From Punctularia strigosozonata HHB-11173 SS5 (lineage: Eukaryota > Basidiomycota > Agaricomycetes > Corticiales > Punctulariaceae): a stretch of 48,948 bases of DNA. Where the stretch lies: assembly GCF_000264995.1 (NCBI RefSeq), contig NW_006767445.1, positions 327,255 to 376,202 of the forward strand. The letters are read 5' to 3'. Position numbers and translations under genes: made by a program. This document shows positions 1 through 11,428 of this stretch, piece by piece. Under the pieces are notes generated by a model. The model ran no database searches. It saw nothing but the letters and a program-made list of their open reading frames with translations, and was not told the DNA's origin. Within the stretch, counting starts at the first letter, position 1. Each line of letters begins with the position of its first letter.

Positions 1-1065
1 CTGTTATGCCTCTGTTGCACAAAACAAGAAAACGACAAGCTGAGATCACGTGATACGTGGGAAAATTGTTGGAGTTTTGTCCTGCGTCGAGGACGGAGGA
101 CAAAAAAATCGACTAAGTGTGGGAAAATACAAATAGGGGCATAGGCTTGAGGAGCGTTCCGGGCGTGTATGCAATATGAACGATACAGTCAGTCTGAGGC
201 GAAGTAAGAGCACACTCTTAATTTGGGATGGCATTGAATCCATGCTGTATGTACACTGATAACTGCAGTATACGCATTGAAATAGCCGGTATCTGGGGTC
301 CCAGCCACAGCACAGCCCTCGCTTAGCCAAATGAACTCGGCAAATGAGCTGCTCACTCTTGCTTTCCATAGGAAGAATTTGAGGACCTGCGGCAATCAGC
401 CGGACGATTCATGCACGACTCCGTCCGCATGCTTCCGTATCTGCCATTCGGCGTCGGCTTCCGCGATTCCCGCACCTTGTTCCGCCCAGTCCGAGCGTCG
501 CGGTAAACATTTTGAATACTTCCGCACCATTGGCAGCAGTGGCACCACTACTGCACCCGGCGTAGATGCGCTCGAACGCCCAGGAACATTCCAAGGCAAT
601 CTCAAGAACACTGCGGGCATGTCGCAATTACGACACCGCACACGATCCGCCAGCTAGCATTCTTGCTCCGACGTAGAAGCACCCACGAGTGGTTATACTT
701 CCGACCCGAGGGGATCATGATACGATCTCCATCGCGTCATAATCAGCAAAGTACCACCGTCTTCATTAGGCGTAATCTCCATCTTTCACCGTCGTGAACG
801 GTGTCCTAGCATCAATCCCATCTATCGCCGAGGGCTTCTTGAAGGCCGAGCTGTCTATGCACCCTCCGAAACATTCTCGGCTTGAGCAGACTCAGTCTTT
901 TCTAAACATATCTCTCGGTTACGGTGCAACAAGAACATGCTCGGGTGCGATGCGTTGCGTTGATAGACGGCAATGCCGACCTTTAAAAGCCCTTCGGTCG
1001 ACGGACGAAGCAACTGCACTACCTGTCTACCAAACGAATCACTCCCGCCGAGAATAATCTCTGTC
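1..1065. other. intergenic, no gene recognised
   Basis: About 1 kb upstream of the adenylate-forming reductase. Reading frames on both strands are short and overlap one another. A plus-strand stretch at about 381-515 reads as a plausible peptide (EEFEDLRQSAGRF...) but has no start, family motif or splice partner that I can name. The last few hundred bases presumably hold the promoter of the reductase; I see no clear TATA box. Confidence 0.5.
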
Positions 1066-4000
1066 ATGCCCGTTGCTATCAACGTTACGTCGCCCCACGG
1101 TTTGAACTCGAAGACGTTCTCTCAACCGCCCCTCAACAACTCGCTGACCGTCCCGGAGCTGTACGACTGGCACCTCGAGCATAGTCCTAACCACCCCACG
1201 TTCGTCTACGCCAGCACTACCAGAGACCGAACGGAAATCACCTTCAAGCAAACCGTCCACGCCATTCATCGCGCCGGTCGCCTGCTCCAGACCCGCCTTG
1301 CTCAGCTTGGAGTGGAGGCTAAAGATGGTAACGCGCCCGTCATTGGTATTTTCGCCAACACCGGTAAGCTCGAGGCACTTGTCCCGCACGACTCCTCTGA
1401 CGCCCCTTGCCATAATTTCAGACAACATCACGTACTATCACACCTGGGTCGGCCTCGTAAGGGCCGGATTTGTGGTCTTCCACATATCGCACCGCAATTC
1501 CGCCGCCGCCGTCGCGCATTTGTTGCAGAAGACGCACGTCGCACACGTCCTCGCCTCGGGAGAACACGGCATAAAATCGGTGCTGCACTCGGCTCTTGAG
1601 ATGGTGGAAACGGGACCCAAGCAGTGGGACGCCTACGTCTCCGACATGCCTGTCTTTGAGGACATCTTTACCGATGAACCTGTGGATCCTCTACCACAAA
1701 GGAAGTTCGGGCTCGATGATGTCGCGTTCTATATTCATTCCTCTGGTGCGTTCATGGATTACCATTGCCCTTTCATGGACATGACGTTGAACACTGTAGG
1801 CTCCACCGCGTTTCCCAAGCCGCTGGGCTGGACCCATGACACTTGGCTGACCAGCGCGAATGCCTTCCGTACGTCTTCATATACACATGCGAGTTTCGCT
1901 GATATCTTCGCCCCGTAGTTCACTCCAAACAGGACTTATGTGGTGAGATTCTCAGCTGCCATGCGATCCCTATGTTCCACGCTATGGGCATCTCTGCGAC
2001 CATGTTCACCGTACGTGCTTATCGTTTTATCCTTGGGTGGTCTGCTGACGTCATCGCAGGTTTACTGTGGCACGATCCTCTCCGCCGCGAAACCTCAGCA
2101 TCCTCCAGCACCGGTTACCCCGGAGGCGACGTGGGAGGGGTGTATGATCACGGGTTCTCAGTACCTTTTCAGCGCGCCGCTATTCGTCGAAGTCAGCCAT
2201 GTTGCTATATGGGGGAGGGAACGGATTGACTTATCTTTGCATACAGACATGGGCACGCGATGCCGACAAAGTTTCGGTGATGAAGAAGCTGAAGGGCGTC
2301 GTGAGTACCTGACGTTCGATAACCACGAGTACAACGCTCACGCAGACCCAGGTGTACGGCGGGGGACCGCTTGACAAGGTTATTGGAGACCATCTTGCGG
2401 AGCAAGGCGTGAACATCTACAACCTCTACGGCTCCAGTGAAAGTGGCCTGAAGCTCCCCATCATCTGTGGTGAGTATTCTCCGCGCCTGCACGACCAATT
2501 ACCGCGGGCTGACCGTCGTATCCCAGCCCCACCCGGCAAGGATTGGGATTTCTTTGAATTCCTTCCCACCACACATCCGGAATTCCTTCCTTACGACGAT
2601 GGTTCCTATGAATTAATCATGGTCGTAAGTAAACACGGGTTGTTCTTAATCCATGTTACAGGGCTTAATCCCCCTTTCAGGACTGTGAAACACATCACCC
2701 GCTCGTCCTCAACACCGACTGGAATGGCATCAAGGCGTACGCGACCAATGATCTCCTTGCCCCTCATCCCCAGAAGAAGGGGTTCTGGAAGGTCGTTGGC
2801 CGAACGGACGACCAGATCATGCTCTCTAGCGGCGAGAAGGTATGAATTGCGCAGCTTCAGCACACCGATTGCTAACTCGGGCACACTAGACAAACCCGGG
2901 TCCGTTGGAGAACATCCTTCGCCAAGACCCTCACATCCAGCATGCTGTCATGTTCGGTCGCGGTCGCTTCCAGAACGGCGTCATCGTCTTGCCACGGCCC
3001 GAGTTCGCGTTCGATCCTTCCAACGAGCAGCAGCTTGCCGCCTTCCGTTCTGCGATCTGGCCCACCGTGGAGCGCATGAACGCCTTCGCGCCCCAGCATT
3101 CGCGGTTGTTTAAGGAAATGATCCTGGTGGCTTCTCCCTCGAAACCTTTCTCGTTCACGGGCAAGGCCACTGCCCGTCGGCATGCCATCATCAAGGACTA
3201 CGAGCCGGAGATCGAGGCGTTGTACAAATCGGTCGAAGAGTCCGCGCAGGGCGATATCCCCTTACCAGCCGAATGGAACGCGACGACCGCGAAGGAATTC
3301 GTGAGGAAGATGGTGCAAGGCGTGCTCGAGCAAGAGCTGAATGACGATGACGATTTTTTCGAGTACGGGTGTGACAGGTACGCAAACCGCGTCTCTCCAT
3401 GCTTCCCCGATTCTGACGAGACATTCACAGTCTACAAGCCACTTGGATCAGGAATACCCTCACGCGCGCGTTGCGTGATGTTGGCGCAAGCGCCGCCCGT
3501 AGTATCCCATTTGATCTGGTGTATCAAAACCCGACTATCACAGCCCTCTCGAACTTCGTCACGCAAGCCGTTCCTTCGCCTGTCGACGAACAGGCAGCGC
3601 GGGTGCGCAAGGCGAAGGAGATGGCGGAGCTCGTGGAGAAATACTCCAAGGACTTCCCTGCGCACACCGGCACGGCGACGTCGTCGCCTGACGAAGGCCA
3701 GGTGGTCATCCTCACCGGTACCACTGGTGGTCTTGGATCGACGCTGCTAGCAGAACTGTATGCGTCGCTGGCCGTTCGGAAGGTGTACGCGCTCAACAGG
3801 CGCTCGTCGAAGGGTGAATCCATCAAGGACCGTCAACGTCGCGGACTGCAGGATCGCAACTTGGACGAGAGCCTGGTCGACTCTGAGAAGGTTAGCATAT
3901 TGGAGTGCGACATGACTTTGCCGGATTTCGGTCTTGAAAAAGACGTCTTCGAGGAGGTGAGTCAACTACTTCTCTTTTGCATCGGACTTTATCTAATGGC

Positions 4001-5072
4001 ACGTTTCAGATGCGATCATCAACCACGACCATCATTCACAACGGTAAAGAATCGCAATCATCATTATGAATCGCTGTGCTGATTGTCTCTTTAGCATACC
4101 GCGTGGATTTCAACGTGTCGCTCTCCTCGTTCGAGCCTCAATTGCTCATCGTCCGACGCTTCATCAACTTTGCTCTTTCATCCCCTCGCTCCGTGCCCCC
4201 CTCAATCCTGTTCACGAGCAGCGTTTCCGTCCTTCGAAGTAAGCACTTAATCTGCCTTGCCTGCAGTATTCAAAACTGATTTATCCCTAGACCTGGAGTT
4301 GCCGGAGCCAGCCAAAGAGGATGTTGTGGAAGATCCCTTGGTCGCGGTCGGCAATGGTTACAGCGAATCGAAGTGGGCCTCCGAGCGAATCCTCGGGAAC
4401 GCATCCGCCGCTGTGCCATCTCTGCGCACCATCGTGATTCGCGTCGGCCAAATGAGCGGAGGAGCGACCGGTGATTGGAACGCTGCGGAATGGCTCCCCT
4501 CGTTAGTTGCATCAGGGCCCGTCGTCAAGTGCTTGCCCGACCTGAAATCGGCAAGTAGTCATCGCTTCAACGCTTGAGGATGAGGATAAGCGCTAACTGA
4601 TTTGCAGGTCGTTGCATGGATACCGCTTGACGCAGCCGCCAAGGCCATGCTCGACTTCTCCCTCGCCGATGCGCAAACCGTCCCGCCCGTCCTGCACCTC
4701 GCACATCCGCACCCTGCTCCCTGGTCCCAGATTATCGGTCACGCCGCCAAGCGTCTAGGCGTCCCGCTCGTATCTTACGCCGATTGGGTTCAGGCGCTCG
4801 AGGCGGACCTCAAATCCGCGTCAAAGTCGGAGGTGGAGCACATGCGCGAGAATCCTGCACTGCGGCTCCTACCGTTCTTCCAGACCGTAGGGAAGAGCCC
4901 GCTCATCAGCGAGGACCACCCTGGATTCGAGGCAATGGCGATTACGCTTATGGATATGGAGAAGGCAAAATCGGTGTCACCCCTTCTCAGGACTTTACCA
5001 TCGCTCGGGCCCGAGGATGTCGATCGCTGGCTCGCGTACTGGAGCCGGGTTGGTCTATTGCCCGCCCAGTGA
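1066..5072 (+). CDS. adenylate-forming reductase (NRPS-like, A-T-R)
   Basis: Multi-exon gene for a cytosolic enzyme that activates a carboxylic acid as an adenylate, loads it on a phosphopantetheine arm and reduces it off with NAD(P)H. The N-terminal adenylation domain shows SSGSTAFPKP after removal of an intron at about 1746-1799, and YGSSESG near 2430-2450. The carrier domain has the attachment serine in CDSLQATW, split by an intron near 3378-3430. The C-terminal reductase has the nucleotide loop TGTTGGLG (about 3715) and the short-chain-dehydrogenase pair GYSESK (about 4355). The start ATG was chosen because it opens the first exon reading directly into the adenylation domain; the stop follows VGLLPAQ. 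All three domains look complete. Fungal relatives reduce aryl acids, aminoadipate-like acids or amino acids; the substrate cannot be read here. The convergent MFS gene lies about 630 bases downstream. Confidence 0.88.
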
Positions 5073-5705
5073 ACGCCTAGTGTAGCGTACGGACAACGTA
5101 ATCTAGTATTGTGATGTTGACGGATCGAGTTTTCGGATCATAATAGTCCAGGATCTCTTTCTCGCCAGCAACGGTGCTGAACACCCTATCCTGAGGAGCG
5201 TATTAACCAGATGCGACAGTCACCGAAGCTGCAACGAGCCTTCGTCCGCAAAGGTAGACTATATCTGTAATGCAGTCGGTCGCCGAGACCTTGTAGAAGT
5301 GATAACCGTAGTTGGAAAGCGATGCGTTCGAACCGTACTTGTCATCTCTTGGGCTTTTCCCTAGTGTATACTGACATGCAAGTGGTTGTTATCCCTAGTG
5401 CTACCTCGTTTGCGGGGGCCAAACTGTCAGCGGAGGTGACGACGATAGTTTGAATCCGATTGAGAGCGTCTTAGCATCATCTCGACTTTGTGGGGTATTC
5501 TCATTTCTCGCACTTTCTGATTAAGTGTATGTTTTCTCGCGAGTGATTCGGATCCCTCGAGTCTGAACACGTACAAATACAGGATGTGTTTTCATTATAA
5601 GATTGAATATGACATAGCCATCCATCCAGTCGGCGTGTTTGTTCCACAACAAAAAAAGAACATCGAAAGTCCTTCAACTCCATATAGTGTAGGTACACCC
5701 TTCGC
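5073..5705. other. intergenic between convergent genes
   Basis: Spacer between the 3' ends of the adenylate-forming reductase and the MFS transporter. It should contain both 3' untranslated regions. I see no further gene or repeat. Confidence 0.6.
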
Positions 5706-8288
5706 TCAATCGTCGCGAGCGTACTTGCTCGCCTTGCGTATCCTCTCGCCATATATCCAGAACAACCAAGGCCTGCGATACATCATCAACCGTCGGTCCT
5801 GAAACGAAAAACAGCGAGGAAATCAAGTACTCACGCGGGGCATCCGATGACGATCGCGGCAGCGGCAAGGATCGAGTCGCCCTTGCCGTACCCTAGCGCC
5901 TTGTACATCGCGGGCGCGAAGAGCGGGAAGCCGAAGCCGGCGAGCGAGCGGAGGCACGACACGGCCGCGAGCGCGCTATCAAATTATACGTCGTCGGTTA
6001 GCCCAGGAGGCCCACTGACGAAACGTTGAAGGAACGAACCTGGCAGCGTGCAACGTGAAGGCGTCGATGACGTACGTCTGTATACTCTGGAAATTGAGGA
6101 TCTGCCCGGCGCCGACGAACGCGATGCCAACATCCGCCACGATCCAATGCCACCTCTCCTGAACGGCCCATCCGGTGAGAAACAGCCCGATGGGCTGCAA
6201 GATCGTTCCCGGCACCATCGATGCTACAGATACGACCACGATGATCAGACCCTTCATCGCAGTCGCGCATACAGATATGTGCGGGAGCACCAAACTCACG
6301 CAAGCGATACTCCGGTCGGCCTTTACCCCCGTTCCGATTCGTGAAGTAGAGGTATATCCGGTCCAGCAAGCGCGCGTTGATCTGCGACGCGCCGGTGAGC
6401 CCGACCCCGAGCGCGATGTAGTGCAAGCCCGCGATGCCGACACGTTGGTGGTATATGCCTTGGAAGATGTCGGGGATGGTCGTCAAGAAGACTGGGTATC
6501 GCGAAAAAGACGATCAATAGGGATGAACGACAATGCACGCAACGGAGCGACGTACGATAGAGCGTGCCGTAGATGAAGGCCATGTACACGCCCAAAAGCT
6601 GGATGATCGGTTCGCGCGCGAAGAGGAGGAACGGACGCGTGAGCGCGCGCTGAAAGATCACTTTCCACCTACATCCGTCAACGATAAGTCAGGTCAAAGA
6701 CCTGGGGAACAAAGGAAGGGAAGAAAAAGACGTACGTGCGATCGACACCCTCGAACTTGGTCCGTACTCGCCGCCGTTTAGGGCCGACTTTCTCGGCGTC
6801 CTCAGCGTCGAGCTTCTTCTGGCTGCTGTGGCCGTACATCTCTTTCCTGATCTTCGCCGCTTTCCGTTCGAGGAGGACCGGGACGTACGCTGCGTATATG
6901 CGTCAGCAACAGCGAATAACCAGCATCATCGTGGGATGGTATCGCACGGACTTTCTTGTAAATAGATCAAGCCTAAGCATTGTATCGCACCGTCCATGAT
7001 CGAAGTCGACCAAAACTAACGGAATATATGCGCATATTATCAGGATTCCTGTCCGACAACTGGAAGATGAAGAAAAGAGGAAAGCGACTTACGACCCATC
7101 TCCACGTGCTCTTCTCCGCGATCCACGCGCCGGCGATGGGCCCGACGACGGGACCGAGCAGCGGTGCGAGCGAGTACACGGCTATCGCCTGTCCGCGCTG
7201 CGACGTGTCCCAGCAGTCGCCGAGCACGCCGCCACCAATCGAGAGCGGAGCGCTGCCGCCCAGGCCGGCGAGGAACCGGAAGGCGATGAGCATGCCTGTC
7301 GATGTCGACCAGCCGCAGACAAGATTCTGGTCATCGCAGAGGGAGGCATCAGCTGACAGTGGAGACGGGAGGGGAGAAAGGAAGGGAGAGAGCGTACCCA
7401 GACGAGATACCATATATTGGCGAGCTGTAGCACACGACTTCGACCGTATATTTCGGATAGTGGGCCGAGGAACAGTGGGCCGATAGCTGTGGGTGTTGAG
7501 TCCTAAGCTTTCTTGCACATAGACTTGGGGAAAAGGACGTACCGTATGCAAGAACGAACACGCTTATCGACATGGCGAGCACGACGGAGCTAGTGATGCC
7601 GAACTGCTCCGCTACCTGTCCCGCGGCTGGGGCGATCATGGAAGACGAGACGGGCGAGATGAACGTGAAGGCGGACACGATCACCGTCGCGGCCCATTTT
7701 CGTCTAAAGGTCCAACTGTGCGTAAAAATGGTATGAATATATGCGCATATATTCGGAAGGCGGGGGGAGAGGGCGCGTACTTTCGCGGGTTATGAGGATC
7801 GTCCGGGCCATCCCAGTCCACGATAATGTCCCCCTCTTCTTCGTCGCTCCCGCTTCCTCGTTTCCCTTTCTCTGATATCACTCCGCCTCCTGGAAAAGAA
7901 AGTTGGTTAGGCCGGCACGTCATACGGATAGGGCAGGGAACATACCTCGCCGCGCATCGTCGTCGTCTGGATCATCTCCGCCGCCCTCGCCAACAGGCTC
8001 TATCCCGTCCGCGAGCGCCTCGTCCTCCAGTTCTCGCGTCGCGTCCTTGACGTCACTTCGTAGGGGTTCGTCCCGTAGAGTGGGCGTCTCCGACACAGGC
8101 CGTGAACCGCTGGCTGTTTCTTGCTGGCCCAGGTCGCGCATTATTCGGTCGTACATAGTGGAGGAGGGCGGCATGCGTGACGTAGAAGTGGTCGAGCCCG
8201 AGCTCGAAGATGATGCCGCATCAGGCTTTGTCGAAGTCATGAGAGGACCGTATCGTTCAGGGACCTGCGTTCCCTTGTTATCGACCAC
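5706..8288 (-). CDS. MFS transporter, DHA1 (drug:H+ antiporter-1) type
   Basis: Multi-exon gene for a membrane transporter. An acidic, Ser/Asp-rich cytosolic N terminus of roughly 130 residues ends in DWDGPDDPHNPRK, typical of fungal polyamine/drug MFS proteins. It is followed by transmembrane segments, a motif-A-like loop (GPLSEIYGRS), the QRGQAIAVYSLAPLLGPVVG segment, a long charged central loop, and the second half with the LFAREPIIQLLGVYMAFIYG helix. The last exon, entered at an acceptor in gtatcgcag, gives APWLFWIYGERIRKASKYA and the stop at 5706-5708. The start is the first in-frame ATG (MVDNKG); an ATG 16 codons later is possible. It converges on the adenylate-forming reductase and might export that enzyme's product, which is inference. 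The relatives known also export fungicides and polyamines. Confidence 0.85.
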
Positions 8289-9360
8289 CAGTTATTCCGT
8301 CGTGAAAAAAGTGTCGTCTCAGATCTCAAGGGCAGAAAGTGGTACGATGCAAAGGAGCAGCGCGCGGCTGATCCAGAAACGGTGCGGCATGTTGGATTCT
8401 GGCTCTCTTTTGAGGCAGCGATGCGTTCATCTGGGAAGGTTGCCGCTCGGGAGTCGGGAGGGGTCATCCTGGCCAATCAGAAACCGCTCCGATAGCAGCG
8501 GATTTATGCCGATAGATCGGCATCCAGATCATCGGAACAGAGGGACGGAAGATTGCGTCCGGCGATGTCATCATATGAATTTGACTGAGAGCCATGACCG
8601 GTGACCCAACGCATCGAGTTTGCCAACTTGAACTGTGAGCGGGTACTTTGGACCGCATCGTCAGACTCAAACTGTTCCTAATGATATCGAAAAGTGCCAG
8701 AATCGCAACTCACTTTGGCGTGTGAATGAATCCGCACTTTATTCATAATCTCAAGAGTGGAGCGACGAAAAAACCCTGTAGGCCACGGTGGCTGCGGTAA
8801 GTATATCGAAAGACCTTTACGTTCTTGCTGATGCGCAGCTGAACGGGAAGGTTCGTCTTCGGCGGGACGGAAATGCAGGACTTGTGATGGCCCATGGCAT
8901 GACGGGCCACAGAAATGCACACAAGGCTGTCAGTGCTTCTATAAGTGTGAGCAGTAAGCAGGATATATGTGTTACATATATACGATCTTCAACACCAGGA
9001 CAAGAGCAGCGGATCCAAAATCAGGCAAGGACGAATATTCCTAGCGTGGCCCGACGGACGTCTGTTCAACGCTCAAGCGTTTTGACCCTACAGTACTTAA
9101 CTATTTCATTGTCACTGCGCGAACGCCGTGTTCAGGCCTTACATGAGGAGGAAGAATGTCGTACGCTTTCGTACGGTTCCCCAGTCCCCGCGGTCTTCGT
9201 CGTCTTCCGTTTTTTTTTTCGCCCTGTCCCATCCATACTTCGCATTTGCTCTGTTGGACATACTTACAGGATCTGCACGAGACTCAGGCAAGATGATTAA
9301 AGAATAGTGAGCATTATTTTGTGGCCTATATGCGAGGATATTACACGCGTATCTTACCAG
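8289..9360. other. divergent intergenic region
   Basis: About 1.07 kb between the 5' ends of the MFS gene (minus) and the F-box gene (plus), so it should hold both promoters. Open frames here are short and lack motifs. No repeat or RNA gene was recognised. Confidence 0.5.
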
Positions 9361-10955
9361 ATGAACAGCTTTAGCACGACCACTCCCCTACAAGACGTCC
9401 ACTACAGGCGTGCATTCAGTGACGAACGCGATCGCATTGACTGCGAGGTTCAGGACCTTCTTCGAGAAGTAAACGCACTGGTTTCGCGTATCAGATCTCT
9501 GCGCCAGCGCCGCAACGAACTGGAGCCTGTCTTCCGTTTGCCCTCCGACGTCGTGTCTCGCATTTTTCGCTTGTACAAGTCAGCTCAATACGAGGATAAA
9601 TTCCCCTCCGGCTACGCGTACTCTCAAGTATGTCAATGCTGGCGACAAGTCGCGCTCAACACTCCCGCCCTCTGGTCCGCCGTTCCTCGCAAGACCGTGG
9701 AGTTGACCCGCACCTTCCTTTTGCGGTCACAAAAAACTCCTATATCCTTCTCCGTGAACGGGCGTAACACCTCCCAAGACGCGATCTCTGCTGTTCTTTC
9801 CCATTTGGATCGCATACAGACGTTTGATCTGTCCACGACACGTAACCTCGTCATGAAGAATTCGGCGAGTCTCTCTCAGGCAAGCCCGCTTCTCGAACGC
9901 TTCTCCATGTGGAGCAGCGATCATCAGCCCGACTTCCCGACGATTTCCTAGGCTCATTCGCTCCCCGGCTTCGCCATCTCCACCTATCCTGCGTTTCGCT
10001 CAAGTGGGACTTGCTCTTCTGCCAGCACGTTGCCGAGAAGCTCACATGTCTGGAACTGCGCTTCATCCCAGCCGATTCTCTTCCGTCTACAGGAGCGCTC
10101 GCGACTGCACTTACGTCCATGCCTTGTTTGAAAAAACTCGTCGTAGCATCCGAGGAACCGTGGGGCAACGAGTCGCCAGGCATGTCCTGCGAAGTCGTAG
10201 CGATGGAACACCTTGAAGTGCTCGACCTATCTGCATCTGGACCTTACATCTGCTGTCTGTTGTCCTATCTTCGGGTTCCATTCACTGCCGCACTATCGCT
10301 CACGCTCCAGCTTTCAACGCAATCATGCTCAGTCTCTTCCTTGATACAATTCCTCAAGAATCATTGGACCTTTCGAGACGACGGCGAGCCCGTATGGAGA
10401 TTAATTTACCACGAAAACGACGACAACACGTTTGTGCTCACGGCATATGCGCCGGACGGACCTTACCCCCCGGGCTTGCGTTTGACCGTCCCCCATGCCT
10501 GGGACTTCATACTCAGCCGAGTTATCCGCGAGATGTCTACGGACAGCGTGCAACGGCTGGTGATGTGGCTCGTTTCGGACCACACAGATCCGGCTACCCT
10601 CAGACGCCTCCTCGAGAAGTGTTCGTCCACGACAGTACTGGAGCTTCCGACTCGCCTTGCCTTCGAAACCGTCATACCTCTTCTTGTTGCCCCCACATCA
10701 GGTCCTGAACTGCTTCCGAAGCTGCGGTGCATAGATATGGACCTGGAAGAGGAGGGCGAACCATCCCAGGGTGCCATTCGCGAACTACAGTTCCTTATCA
10801 TCAAGAGGTGTGTGGCCCGTGTCGTCGGGGACAACAGGCCGAGACTGCCCATTTACCTGAATATCATGGGTTCTTGGACGATGTCTCACGAGGATCTCGA
10901 CACACTTTTTCTTGTAGCTGGCGGTTCAGAGTATGTAAGACTGGATGGGATTTAG
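9361..10955 (+). CDS. F-box/LRR-like protein, with an apparent frame break
   Basis: The first part (9361 to about 9950) begins MNSFSTTTPLQD, has a charged coiled segment (EVQDLLREVNALVSRIRSLR) and then an F-box (FRLPSDVVSRIFRLY, then QVCQCWRQVAL and TPALWS). Such proteins act as substrate receptors of SCF ubiquitin ligases and are greatly expanded in mushrooms. The second part (about 9909-10955) lies in another frame and carries the leucine-rich-like C-terminal region (RLPDDFLGSFAPRLRHLHLSC onward). The two halves are clearly one protein, but the frame changes by one base between about 9905 and 9950 and no intron of workable length fits. The gene is either a young pseudogene or carries a sequencing indel. 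Coding potential is otherwise continuous to the TAG at 10953-10955. Confidence 0.75.
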
Positions 10956-11428
10956 TATCTGAGAGGTGTCTTTACGAGACTTGTACACAGTTCGAACTCA
11001 AGTTGACGTATCTTGCTCCGTTTGTCGCTTTACGTATTGTTATCCTCTTTTTATCAGAGCAATACCAGCCTGAGGTCTTGGACGTTCGTTGCTCCATGTT
11101 CGTTAGGACGCGTCTCGAGATCATCGACTTTTTTCGCATCGTATTGATATAACAACGGGCTCCTATGCGTGGGACTGCCGGTCGGCAGTATCGGACTTTC
11201 GTAAATGGTCTCAATAGCCTCTTGCTCGTTCTTCATGAATATCGCTCATCCAGTCCAGAATCTATACATACAAGCTTGGATCCTATTCGAGATTTAATGG
11301 CCTACAGCTGTATGCCCGACCCAGAAGATGAATTCCTACGCGCCCGCGACCACGTCTTCATGCAAGTATGGCGGCGCTGGTACTATGATCTCACTTGTCA
11401 ACGACAAGTATTATATCTGAGGAGCACA
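10956..11428. other. intergenic between convergent genes
   Basis: Spacer between the 3' ends of the F-box gene and the P450 gene. No gene or repeat recognised. Confidence 0.55.

Noticed and set aside
331-657. Small plus-strand open frame of 108 codons before the reductase
   Set aside because: Overlaps equally long frames on the other strand, no motif, no signal peptide.
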